From: Malaya genurostris
Lineage: Eukaryota > Arthropoda > Insecta > Diptera > Culicidae
Assembly: GCF_030247185.1 (NCBI RefSeq)
Contig: NC_080571.1
Location: 109,265,128-109,329,127 of the forward strand
DNA: 64,000 bases
Direction: 5' to 3'
The notes below the pieces were generated by a model, which was not told the origin of the DNA, searched no databases, and saw only the letters and a program-made list of their open reading frames with translations. Position numbers and translations under genes: made by a program. Positions 1 through 13,951 of this stretch are shown in pieces. Each line of letters opens with the position of its first letter. Within the stretch, counting starts at the first letter, position 1.

Positions 1-489
1 ATCTAATTAGTTTTAGTTTTAGTTAGTTTAGAAATGCTATGTTTAAGTGAAATGTGTCAATTAGATGATTGTAATCTGTTGATGCTAAAGATGAGGAGGT
101 TTTATGTCTGTTTGTTAGCAAGTTTGACAGAAACTAACTCCATCGGGCTTTTCCCTGCTCCAAATAAACAAATAGACAAATAAACGCATGCGCTATCAAA
201 AATAATAAACATTTGAACAAGAGTTATTTTACAAATTATTGGAAATATTATTCCTTTTATTTAGAACCTATAATCGTGACCTGTACCATTAATATGATTT
301 CGTTAATAATTGAATTACTTCATTTTTAATGTCATCACAATGAAACAAGTTTTTTATGTTAGCCTCCTTCATCTTTTATGGGTTCAACCTATAGCCAGTT
401 TGAATAAATGTGATGTACTGATACAAACAAACCTGAAGTAGTTATAAGATCATGTACAATATATACCAAAATAAATGTTTTTTTTTCTT
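1..489. other. AT-rich non-coding stretch
   Basis: No gene, RNA or repeat boundary is visible. The stretch is AT-rich and ends at the TA target site of the next element. Confidence 0.5.
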
Positions 490-491
490 TA

Positions 492-1711
492 CACGGAACG
501 ACCGAAATTAGCTCTGCGCCTAATTCGTTTTACTGTTTTTGAATTAGTTGATTTTAACCAAAAAAATTCGAAAATAACTATGAAATTAGTTAAAATTGAG
601 AATTCACTTTGCTGAAAAAAGCTCTTATTTTTAGAGAATGTGTTTAGTTGGTGAATATCCTGGACACAAACTAGCAATATTTCAATCCAACACGAAATTC
701 TCATTGACAACTAATTTTGTTATTAAAATCAGAAAATTTGTTTCTATTTATCTATCACCATCATTACTGAAGGACAGCACAAAGAAACCAAAACTGAAAT
801 GGGTATTATTAACAAGTTTATTAGCCAAAAACTCATGAGAAGTGTCAAAGCAAAACAATCCATTAAAAAGCTAAAAAGGACAATCTTATTGCAACTGCTT
901 GAAAATTGTTTTGATGTTTTTCGCATGTGTTCGATATATCTTTATTTAAATTTCTAAACCGATATGTAAAAATGTCGTAAACTGTTAGTGGAAATCGTAT
1001 TTATTCAGAATTTGTGCGCACTTGAAGCGATTGTGCGTAATAATGTTTTTACGCGGAACAGTGAAGTGAATTTCGAATGTTTCACTCTAATTGTGATGAA
1101 GTTTTTTTTGTATCTTCAAACCTTCCGAGCTGCGCCGTCCGGTGTACTATTTGTATTCGGTTTTTGTTTTCCGAGTGCTCAAAGTTTTCAGTAAGAATGA
1201 AGAAAACAGTGATTAAGAAGAAAAAAATTCAAAACGATGTTTACGTTTCGTTTATGTCTTTTTCTCCAATACAACATCGTATTTATACCTGCCAATATAG
1301 AAAAGACAACCGCGTCTGCAATTTTTTCGGCAGTAGTCTGCCATCTAGTGGCTAGTAGTCATTACGGTGTTACCGTTTCGGTAACAGGACGCCATATAGC
1401 TGCAGATTGCAGAAGCCAATTCAACCATTCATATTGGTTGAAAATAACATTATATTTCTTTAATTCAACTAAAAAATTAGTTGAATGGAAATGAAATGTG
1501 CCTTAGCTAAGAAATGACAGCACGTTTAATTTGTGAATTCAACTAAAAAAAATAATCATTTCAACAAATATTTTATTATTATTAAGGGAATGAGAATAAA
1601 AAATCTAAATCAGCAAAAGTAAGATTTTTTTAGTTGTCTCAAAAAATAACTAACTAAAATCAGTAAATCAACTAAATTTTTCGCGAAAATGCTGATATCG
1701 GTCGTTCCGTG
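492..1711. mobile_element. TA-flanked TIR element, family A copy 1 (non-autonomous)
   Basis: Seen: inverted ends of about 21 bp (left end CACGGAACGACCGAAATTAG, right end its complement with two mismatches) flanked on both sides by TA (490-491 and 1712-1713). The interior has no transposase; its short frames are not protein-like and it is rich in AACTAAAAAA/TTTTTTAGTT motifs. A second copy of the right half lies at 43513-44134. Known: TA duplication is typical of the Tc1/mariner/pogo superfamily. Inferred: a 1.22-kb non-autonomous member of that superfamily. Confidence 0.75.
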
Positions 1712-1817
1712 TACTGTCATTTATATCACCTAAACGTTTCATAGAAACAATGTTTTTTAATAGAATCACTAATGAATTCCGAAATATTACTGTATTTGAA
1801 ATATATTAGGTTTAATG

Positions 1818-2126
1818 CAGAGGTGGAAATAAGCCCATTTTACGCACGAAAATGTGAATCAAGATTTCCGATTGTGAATCAGAAAACACCGTGAATCAAA
1901 ATATTGGGAAACAAAACTAAAATTGCGATTATGTATTAAATTGTGGGAACTGTTGAAATGAAATTGAAGACGTTTTTAGATTCTAAGTAAAACCAAAATT
2001 TATCTTATCAAAAATCATTCGTTTCAAAATTCATTACAACATCTACAATGAATATGTGATAAAAAAAGATAATACCAACTATTTTTATTTACTGTTAATC
2101 AAAAAATTTGCCTATTTCCACCCCTG
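1818..2126. mobile_element. hAT-like MITE, 309 bp
   Basis: Seen: inverted ends CAGAGGTGGAAATAAGCC and (complement of right end) CAGGGGTGGAAATAGGC, flanked by a perfect 8-bp direct repeat GTTTAATG at 1810-1817 and 2127-2134. Known: 8-bp target duplications and CAG-starting ends are the hAT signature. The interior has no ORF. Inferred: a hAT-derived MITE. Confidence 0.8.
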
Positions 2127-2134
2127 GTTTAATG

Positions 2135-4508
2135 TACTACACATGGTTGAAGCTACGGGGAAGAAAAACTAAAGTATATTGCCTTATGAAATAAATGTAT
2201 TTATGAAAAGAATTCTTAGAACGATTCATTATAATCAATACATTGATGAGTGAAGCATAAAATTGAGTACTTTTACAATTGACTTTCAATTGAAAGGTCT
2301 TTCGGTCAAACGCTTATGTTTCACTTACTAATCTTCTTAGATCCTTATAACTTATACAGTAGCCAACGTCCTACGCTTCCTGCAACTAGAGCAAAATCTA
2401 ATTTAGCTTTATCCTGTGTAATCCTTCGTTCAATCTCAATCATCGCCTGGATCCACGTATCGCTCGATAGAAAAAAGAGAGACGTTAGAAATAAGAAGAC
2501 CCCTAGCGTTCAGCTACAGCAAGTTTTTTTTCCTTTAATGACGTCATATAGATCTGGAGCATTCAAGCAGCAGAAATCATTTTCAATCTTAACTTTTTAG
2601 TTACAGTTGAAATATGAAATAGTAGAATTCAAAGGTAACTAAAAAACGTAATTGTGCTGAATTAATACTCAAACGAGATTCTCTAGTGCTAAAACAATTC
2701 GCGCGGGTCATTAATTTTCAATACTTTGAAATATTGTGAAAATAACGTTAGTTAGTACTAAAATATTTGACTGTAAAATATAAAACACTATTATAATATG
2801 AATTTGAGAAATAAAGTATAATAAAGTATCTTGTAAGGCTCATACGCTGCAGAACACTCATTATAGCACAATCCGATTTCTCGGAATATCGGTAACGGGC
2901 CTGCCGAATATAGATAGAATGTTAATGCAAATTAAATTGCCATTGGGTATGAAATATACAAACACGATTGCTTTCGGTATTCATCTGTTCTTCCACCAAT
3001 CATCATAAAAAATCATTTCCATGACGCGTACGCAATCAACGAGGATATCCCTGGTTTAATTATTTCCTACTACAGCTAGTATACCCGGAATTCGATCGAA
3101 GAAGTTGAAAATTAATCTGAATGGAACATATTTTCAATCGTCCGGATCGGTTATATAGCAATCGAATTTTCAGCAGAAGCGAAGCAGAACTCATTTCCTT
3201 GCCACCCGAACAAAAGGCCAACGGAAACATAAATCATAAATGGTACCTTCCTCGAACAAGAAGTGGTTTGGAATTACCCGCGAGGTGGAAGTATCTCGGG
3301 TACCGTATTTTTTCTGTTTCCTGTAACTGGAAAGCAGAGCTAATTGTGCGTAAAATATTTGACACAACCCCTAGAAATGTTTGGTGCAGTTACTCGACTC
3401 AGGGGACACATTTTGGTGCCGACAGGGAAGTTAGGTTCGGTTTCAACGTTCGAGCTATGAAATAACGCACCAACGTTTACTGTGGGGTGAGTTCAAAAAA
3501 TGGCCGGAAAAGTGTGATTATGGGATAAATTAACTTCAATTAACCGTATAATGTATAAAGGATGATTTATTGCCAGGGATATTTTGGAAAAAGTAAATAA
3601 ATCTTTCCATTTCGCATAGAATAATATTCTTACTGGAGCACTTTGAGAGTATCTGCGGACACATCTAAGAAAGATTTCAATACTTTATATGATAACTCCA
3701 CAAAATAACTCAGCTTTTGATACGAAAAAATGTATAAATGAACGAAGTTACATCTGAATAAAGTTGAAATCGGTTGAGTGAAAAATCATCGGCATTTTTC
3801 AAATGCTTGGATTGCTTGGGTCGCTTGGATTTTATCGATAAGTATTGAAGGAATTGTTTTGATTTTTTTTATTGTAAGTGAAGTCAGTAGTTTCAGTGAT
3901 CTCCATGCGAATTCCTTAAAAAATATTTGATTATTGCAAAAGAAAAATTATAATTTCATTTTTGCGACGGCAATGTAAATTTTTGGTTTCAAGATCTTTT
4001 ATCATTAAATTGACTGAATGTAAGTTTTTTCTGCAGTTTTGTAGTTTGTGTTTAAATAAATCTGAGTATCAGGAAATATGATTCTATAGATATCATTATA
4101 ATTTCAATGTTGCAAAAAATCTTTCATTAATAAATAACAATCGAGTGCCTCTGGATATGGAGCAGTAGACAGTCTTGGGTCACAGCTCATGAGCAGAGAA
4201 AAAATAGAATGAATCGGAAACGTGTCTAAAATGTGCCGTTTCGGATAAAACACCTCGAAAATCAGTAAAAACAATGAATGTATTGCGTCAAGTGTAGAAA
4301 CCAATTTGGCTTCAAATAAATATATCTTCCATTTTTACTTGCATGATGTGATATCATAATTTACGATACAATCTGTTACATAAGAGCGTGGTAACGATTA
4401 CTCGCGGTCGGTAAAGTGGAATGGTGTGTTTTTTTTTAACACAGAGGCAGTAGTGCCCTTCATGCAATGCGAAAATAAATCAGCTGACTATTGTTTACAA
4501 TTTGATCT
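2135..4508. other. Non-coding stretch, nothing recognised
   Basis: Short open frames exist (for example 3121-3465, 114 aa), but none has recognisable protein features, a supported start or splice context. No repeat ends were identified. Confidence 0.4.
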
Positions 4509-4763
4509 CAGCATTTTTCCAAAATGAGTACTGCGTACGCTTCGCGCTTCGAAGCAGTTTTGCTGTGCTCGCACCCGAAAGGCCCAAAATGACCCAAGCT
4601 ACTGCGACGAAATACATGAAAAGTCGGAACAGTTTGTGAGTAAGTGGGTGAGTCGTTTAAAGAGGTGAAAAATGTCGATAACAGAAACTTGGGGCATTTT
4701 GGGACCTTTAGGGTGCGAGCACAAAAAAAAAACGTACACAGTACTCATTTTGGAAAAATGCTG
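4509..4763. mobile_element. Foldback MITE-like inverted repeat, 255 bp
   Basis: Seen: the left end CAGCATTTTTCCAAAATGAG (4509-4528) is matched in reverse at 4744-4763. The complementarity resumes further in (GTGCTCGCACCC near 4567 against its complement near 4710), giving arms of roughly 95 bp around a short centre. No clear target duplication was found. The arms are too diverged to be a recent product. Confidence 0.65.
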
Positions 4764-6014
4764 TTAAATGAAAAATGGCCCAAGATTTTTGTGTATCTTG
4801 TATCTGTATCTGTATTCGCGTTTCTCAACAATGTTAACTGTTTTTCCCAGATTGTAAATTGCTCGTTAAGTTCTCATATATTGAATTTTATTTCGATACA
4901 GCCTCAAATTCCGACAGCACAGAGTGAGTGAGTAATCAAAATTTCAATTTCAAGAATGTTTTCTTATAAATGCGGGAAACCTTGCGAGTTCCTGGAATCT
5001 TGTCAGTAATAGTTTCTATTTGTTGGTCTTGTAAGTCGATGCTCAAAAAACTCACTTCGACTAACCAGTTCCCCGGATATAGTTCCAGAAACACCGTAGT
5101 TTATAATTTAAACCTTCAAAATGGAACTCGCATTCGATCAAAGGATGCTACGATCAAAATATGTCAACTTAAATTTTACCTTAGCGTGCATTGAAAAAAC
5201 CAACACGTCAAATTCTCAGTTATAAATCAATAGTTGTTGTTCAGTTGTGATAATAGAATCAGAGTAAAAGAACCAGCGTGTAAAAATAGTGCTCTTGCAT
5301 CGCAAAAATTCGAAGAAGACGCAAAAGATAGTTGTCAGCGGGAAGCAATTCTCGGCAAACTGACGTTCTGTGGCAAAGAAAGTAACCAAGGAGACCGGAA
5401 AAAACTCAACGGATTAACACACATTCTCTTTTGAACAATTTTGGTTCGTATGAACCTTTATCATGGATGGTATTAGGTTTATAAGAAAGAAATCTCGAGT
5501 GGAAATCAATTCTTTTGTAGTGTATCAATCCGAACGCTAACAGTTCTTGATACGGTTTGTGCTTTGCTTACCAAGAATTGAATTATCTGCATTTTTTTTT
5601 CATAAATACGTTTATTTCATAGGCAATATACATAAGTTTTTCTTCGCCGTGGCATCCACAATACATAGTACTTTAAACCTAATACATTTCGAATATCATA
5701 TTAGTATGTTGGTATTCATTAGTTAATCTAAACACTGTTTTTATCAAGCGAGTTGCTATTATAAATTATATTAAATGAAATACATTTATTTTCTACATGA
5801 TCTTATAACTATTTCAGGTTTGTTTGTATCAGTTCATAACTTTTATTTAATATAAGATAGTTGAACTCATGGAAGAGAAAACAGTCTAACATAAAATAAA
5901 ATTAAAATTGGAACTCCAATGGACTTAATGAAATAATAAAGAAGTTTAATTATCTGTATTGTATACAATCTATTTTTCATTTATCTTTTTGTCATTGCCG
6001 AGGAAAATTCGAGA
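4764..6014. other. Non-coding stretch, nothing recognised
   Basis: Only short unconvincing frames. No boundary, RNA gene or repeat identified. Confidence 0.4.
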
Positions 6015-6090
6015 AAAAGGCGATTGCTCTGCTACTAAGCCAGTTGTCGTATGTTTAAGCCCCGATCTAGAAGGATTTTTGAAGGACGCA
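6015..6090 (+). mobile_element. Feilai-like SINE fragment
   Basis: Seen: similarity to the copies at 26430 and 27977 over the segment containing AAGCCAGTTGTCGTATG and the (A/G)GAAGGATT motif. The B-box region reads GTTTAAGCCCC, a decayed form of GTTCGAGCCCC. Only the tRNA-related 5' part is present. Confidence 0.55.
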
Positions 6091-6125
6091 CTTATAACCA
6101 TATGAAATAAGTTTTATTAGCACTA

Positions 6126-6265
6126 TTAGGTTGATGTCAGAGTGAGTGCGGAACGCGGACCGAAGCGAAGCGATTCAATGCGTTGTACTGTTTTAGCATC
6201 GCATTCACTCTGACAGGTTTGCTTTGATCAAATGTAACGACGCTTTCACTCTGGCACCAATCTTA
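6126..6265. mobile_element. Small MITE with TTAGGTTG-type ends
   Basis: Seen: about 25 bp at the left end (with GTCAGAGTGAGTGCG) matches the reverse complement of the right end (GCCAGAGTGAAAGCG) at roughly 18 of 25 positions. A third inverted copy (CGCATTCACTCTGACA, 6199-6214) lies inside, so two alternative hairpins are possible. TTA lies at both edges, compatible with a 3-bp duplication of the PIF/Harbinger type, but this is weak. Confidence 0.45.
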
Positions 6266-6267
6266 TA

Positions 6268-6538
6268 CCGTTTTCGTTTATTGATCAGAGCAGCCCGAAA
6301 ACTGACCCAGAGTCGCCAAAACAACGTTTGATATGTTTGTTTTAGCAACCTGAGGTCGCTCTAGATCGGACTCCAATCGCGTAGTTTCGCTTTGAAAATT
6401 TTCTCGGGTCACACCACGCATCCAGCCGAGTTTGTTTATTTTTTCTTTTTTTCATGAGTTGTTGTTTAGGGCGCGTACCACGTGTTCGTTTTACTCGGAG
6501 TCAGAGTAGCCCGCGTCTAGGTTCAAAAACGAAAACGG
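6268..6538. mobile_element. TA-flanked MITE, 271 bp
   Basis: Seen: perfect 12-bp inverted ends CCGTTTTCGTTT with TA on both sides (6266-6267, 6539-6540). No ORF. It directly abuts the preceding small MITE. Inferred: m-TA type MITE. Confidence 0.65.
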
Positions 6539-7710
6539 TATTAGTGTCCAACTAATTTACTTCATTTCTCTACATAAAAACACGTTGCACCGTGGGTGGT
6601 TAAAGTTTTTGACGTAAACCCACAATTTTCTCAGGGCTTTGCGATGTGAATATGTACATTGTCATGACATTTGTTCGTCCATTCATGAAATCACGACATT
6701 ATTAGTTAATCTGTATGTGTATGTTTGTCTGAATGTACGTAACACAAATGTGCACTCGATTTTCTTGGAGAAGGAAAAACTGATTTTCGTAACTTTCCAC
6801 AAAACATTCTTAACATTAACATTGACGTAACTTACAGTAATAAATAATACTAGGTGGATTAAAGCAGGTTTTATGTTATGGTGGTCACCACATGGTGGGT
6901 TTAGAAATAATAATAAAAATAATCTATATTATCTATATTAGGGTAACGGCTCTCTATTTCATCTGAGCTCCTATTTCCATCTCATCCCTTCACCTCATTA
7001 CTTTGAACATGAATAATATTTTAAAACCTACCTGAACCAAACTGTGAAATGTTTTAAAATGATTATAAAAGCTATTGTCACACTTTCCTATTGAAAGAAA
7101 TGGTTTTAATTTCTTCGGTTATCGTTTTTTTCATTTCAAATAAACTCACTGTACAATTTAGGACACATTTTCGTCTCAAGATTTACAGTTCGTCATGTTT
7201 CTGATTATCTACTAATCGATTCGTCTCAAAACATGATCACTTTTTCGCACAATCACACTACCATTGAATGCTGGATGACTTCATAATTAGTAATGTTCAC
7301 TTGCTACTTGTTTAATTAACGATTTAATACTTCAAAAACTACCCGACAAACAATAAAAGTCTTTAAAAATATGAGATGAAAGTTTTTCACTTAGTTCACT
7401 TGATTGCGCTTTGTTTTCATCTCATTTGGTTTCGCAAAGTTGCCAAGTTATCTCATAATGTTACAAATCAAAAATTGTTTTTCTTCTTCAAAATCTCATC
7501 AAAAAGTATGTTTTTTGGTATCCGTGACATTAGTTTAATTATATTATTGATATTAATATTTCAATAAAACTGTTTTGGCTTCGAATATTACAAGGAAGAG
7601 CATGTTAAATACTAATGAAATAACCATTGTGGCAAATCTAGTAGCACTGGTTTCATTCCGCTATACGTCAACATAACGCTGTGAAGTGCGTGTGTTTCAT
7701 CGGCTGTGCA

Positions 7711-8234
7711 CAGAGATGCCAGATATTTTTTCATAGAAAATATGTATTACGTTGCATAGAAACTCTATATTTGGTCTATCTGTTTTCACTAATAAAATGA
7801 TGTTAAATCTGTTTTCACTAATAAAATCTGTTAACATCATTTTATTAGTGAAAACAGATAGACCAGATATAGAGTTTCTATGCAACGTAATACATATTCT
7901 ATGAAGATATCTGGCTTCAAATAGTTCAAATTGGTTCCAAATTTTAATATAAATGTTTGTCCGTGTTCATAATCAATTATCTACATAAAAGATTACCACT
8001 TTAACATGTGATTTGTCCGTTGATTAATAAACTTTTAAAGAATCACTGCATTCAAATACTAATAGATACTCAGAGAGAACCTAGGTCTAATTTTTTACTT
8101 CTTTCTTTCTATGAACCTGTACAAATCTGTATTAAATTTAGGAAATCTTTACAAAAGCGGTACTTTGGTTTAAACCAGTATGCGAACGCAAAAATCTATA
8201 CAATACATATAATTCTGTATAAATGGCATCTCTG
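7711..8234. mobile_element. hAT-like element, 524 bp, nested
   Basis: Seen: inverted ends CAGAGATGCC / GGCATCTCTG with flanking octamers GCTGTGCA (7703-7710) and GCTCTACA (8235-8242), 6 of 8 identical. The interior contains a large hairpin. Family assignment rests on the short ends and an imperfect duplication, so it is tentative. Confidence 0.5.
7718..7915. repeat. Long near-perfect hairpin (arms 85-89 nt, loop 24 nt)
   Basis: Seen: 7718-7806 and 7831-7915 are reverse complements apart from a few small indels and substitutions. The 24-nt loop repeats a segment of the left arm (CTGTTTTCACTAATAAAAT). If transcribed from either strand it would fold into a long stable stem. Confidence 0.9.
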
Positions 8235-8787
8235 GCTCTACACTATGTTTTAAGAAGGGCTAATGAATAAATAGTAACAATCACAGTTTTGTTTTTATTT
8301 AAAGTTCACCAATTTAACTTTTCAGTAAAATTTTAAATTTAAAGCGAAAGGTAACGGAAACGACTGAAAAATTTTTAAACGTTGAAATGATTTCCAACTG
8401 GTTCTAAAAATATTGTATATTGTCTCATAGTTGGCATTAGGCCGTTTTTAAGAAGAATTCTGGCATTTTGAACCTGAGAGTGTAATAGTGGAATATTTCG
8501 TTTTGATTGCTGTCGCCATTGCTAATTTATAGGATTAATAAAGGATCAACGATAGGATGGATAAAAATCCGTTGAGATGAAATTAGGAGCAGAGTAGTGA
8601 ACATTTCATAAGTGTTTTATGCTGTTTTATGAACATTATTTTAATTTCCAAGGAATGTGAATCAAATCTCAATGTGGAGCAAGGCGAATGAAGCAGTAAT
8701 ATGAAATAGTTATAGTGATTTTAGTAGCTAAATCGAGGTTTGAAGGCGACTTCCTTACAAATGAGATGAAATAGGGAGCCCTTACCC

Positions 8788-11460
<2,673 letters not shown>

Positions 11461-11639
11461 TACAAATAAAGATATCGCTATCGATTGTTTCACCTGCAGG
11501 CCTCATTTTGCAAACGTATTTCACTAATTGTAGGTTTCTAAGCTAATTTGAGGGTGCTGAAGACAAATGTAATGGAATTATCTATGTAGATTTTACCTTG
11601 GTTCCAAAAGAATGCGTAAAGCAAATTAATATGTGTCAA

Positions 11640-12350
11640 ATAATCTCACTAGGTTTTCTCGGAGATGGCTGAACCGATTTTGACAATTTCCGGAAGTACC
11701 GGAAATAGTGGTCATATATACCAAAATGGATCTCACTCACTTTTCTCAGTGATGGTATGACCGATTTTCACAAACTTAGATTCCAATGAAAGGTCTTTCG
11801 GTTCCATACGGAATTCCTGAATTTCATCCGGATCTGACTTCCGGTTCCGGAGTTATAGGGTAAAGTGTGTTCAATATTGTACACCGTCACTTAAACCGGC
11901 GAAACAAAAAATGTAAAAAAAATTCTAAAGTGGTCTCAAAACTACACAAATCGGTAGTCATTATCAGTAGGCAACTAAACAAATCGATTATGGCTATCCT
12001 GGTTCCCGGTATCTGGTTCCGGAAGCATCGGAAGTAGTGGTCATATATACCAAAATGGATCTCACTCACTTTTCTCAGTGATGATATGACCGATTTCCAC
12101 AAACTTAGATTCAAATGAAAGGTCTTACGGTCCCATACGGAATTCCTGAATTTCATCCAGATCCGACTTTCGGTTCAGATTTTATAGGGTAATGTATGTT
12201 CAATATTGTACACCGTCACTTAAACTGGCGGAACAGAAACCGTAAAAAATGTTGTAAACTGGACTCAAAACCGTTATTCCTAATCTTATTCTCAAATGAA
12301 AGGTCTTATGGTCCTACCAAAAATTCCTGCATATTTTCGGATACAACAAA
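11640..12350 (+). repeat. Mosquito interspersed repeat (family M), tandemly duplicated
   Basis: Seen: two similar blocks about 328 bp apart, each running from GTGGTCATATATACCAAAAT (near 11708 and 12036) through AAATGAAAGGTC, a CCGGTTCCGG-like motif and GTACACCGTCACTTAAAC. A third partial block follows near 12290. Related but diverged copies lie at 30437, 32840, 44170, 48000 and 54240. No coding capacity is evident. Confidence 0.75.
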
Positions 12351-13584
12351 CATTTAAATCGTTATTTAGAGTGCGATGGTAAAATTATATAAAATCTTCA
12401 ACATTTGAATAAAAACTAGTAGAATTTGTACGTCATGTTAGTTGTTGCCATACGAGCCGCCTTCGATTATACCGGTTCTCGGGTTCCGGTGCCGGAAGTG
12501 CATATAATAGTGAACCCACTTCGTTTTCTAAAGGATGACCTACGCGAGCAAAGCACTGTTCCATTATGTATGTTATGGACATACAATCTCTTTGCTTCTT
12601 TCAAGAATCGAAGAGAAAATATTTGAATAGAATACCACAATATTACACATGAGAAAGGCATCATTACAGGTTTAAATAGGATTAAAACAGGTTTTTTAAC
12701 CTATTTTTAACCATAAAAAGATCCGCAAATGTATTTAAATAGGTTCCCATAGACAATTGCAAAGAATTTGATCTAACTTTTCATATTTATTTGTGCTTAA
12801 AAATCGTTTTGGAGAGCTGAAGATATCTGACGAGATTATTTCGGAGATTGCCTACTGTACGCACTGATATAAAAATGACTAAAATAGCTGCACAAGTATA
12901 GTGCACGTACATATATGCACAACTTTAAATGTGTTCCGACATTTCGAATACGACTTGTTTAAAGCTATCTGGTTCCACAGCTGATTCGAGAAAAGAAAGG
13001 ACGCGGTGCTTGACCCAAAACATAGTGTTCGCCAAATTTCGAAGAACCGAGTTCCGGTTTAAAAAATACAGCATACGTATACAGGTAGCAAGAATAAGCT
13101 CTCGGAGAAATGAGCTGATAACGAAATACCGATGCGGCATCATTGTTGATAAGACCTACATCAAAGCAGATTTCCAACAGTTGCGTTGACGGCAACATTT
13201 CACGAGTTTGAATGATGATGAATTATTATTAATTTGTTCGTTTATTTAACCCAAGCTTAAACACAGGGTAAGATGTAGATGTAGGTTTTCAAAAGAAGAA
13301 CCTTTAGACATTTGGTTCGAAACACTATTTAGGTTTAATTTATTGGGTAGGTCAACTGCACTCGTAGTAAATGTATTGAATTATTCGTGGGTGTCTCGGA
13401 GAATATGAGAAGGGAATAAAAAGGTAGTCAAATTGGTTGAGAAAATTGTACCAGAAATGACTATATAGATTCTTATGGAGCGTGTCAATCGAAAATGACG
13501 ATAATTTTACTCAAACTCGTCCTAAAATTTAACCAGTGTGCATATAAAAACCATGTAAGATTGTATATTTTGAAGGCTGTGAAA
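12351..13584. other. Non-coding stretch, nothing recognised
   Basis: Short overlapping frames on both strands at 12926-13198 are not protein-like. A trace of family M may persist near 12470-12510. Nothing else is seen. Confidence 0.4.
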
Positions 13585-13672
13585 CTCGTACTAAACCAGG
13601 GAGGACGCTGCAAGGTTATTTGTAGTATTTTATTCTGCATCCTTTGAAGCTTTTTTTTCTGGTGGAACAGTA
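13585..13672 (-). mobile_element. Juan ORF2 fragment (minus strand)
   Basis: Seen: similar to 18222-18305 in the full Juan-like element, sharing CTAAACCAGGGAGGACGCT, TTTTATTCTG and CTGGTGGAAC on the plus strand. It corresponds to the carboxy-terminal end of the reverse transcriptase ORF. It carries frame-breaking changes, so it is a dead fragment of an older insertion. Confidence 0.75.
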
Positions 13673-13951
13673 ATTGTGGGAGGGGTTGAGTACAACGTGT
13701 GGAAAAACACGAGTTTTGCGAAGTTTTTTAAAGCTATCGCTCAAAAAAATATATTCAAATGTTTTTGCATAATTCAAAGCATCATTCGAACAGCATTTTA
13801 TAATATTTTCGTGGATAAATATTGATAAATAAGTCGGTGAAATATTTTCGAGGGCTCATTTTAGAAATAATGATTTTAGGTGTACACTGTTACAGTATCT
13901 CTACACAAAATTATCAGAAGTCTAAGAATCCTAGTAACATAGTTGTAGTAG

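Larger units (their letters stand above)
6941..8787. mobile_element. TA-flanked TIR element, 1.85 kb, host of a nested hAT-like element
   Basis: Seen: 24-bp inverted ends with two mismatches (left GGGTAACGGCTCTCTATTTC, right complement GGGTAAGGGCTCCCTATTTC) flanked by TA at 6939-6940 and 8788-8789. Subterminal copies of CTCCTATTTCATCTC-like motifs recur near 6966 and 8576. No transposase. The hAT-like element 7711-8234 sits inside. Inferred: a Tc1/mariner/pogo-type non-autonomous element, older than its insert. Confidence 0.7.

Noticed and set aside
3121..3465. 114-aa plus-strand frame as a gene
   Set aside because: No recognisable domain, no context and no conservation evidence available; its length alone is not remarkable.
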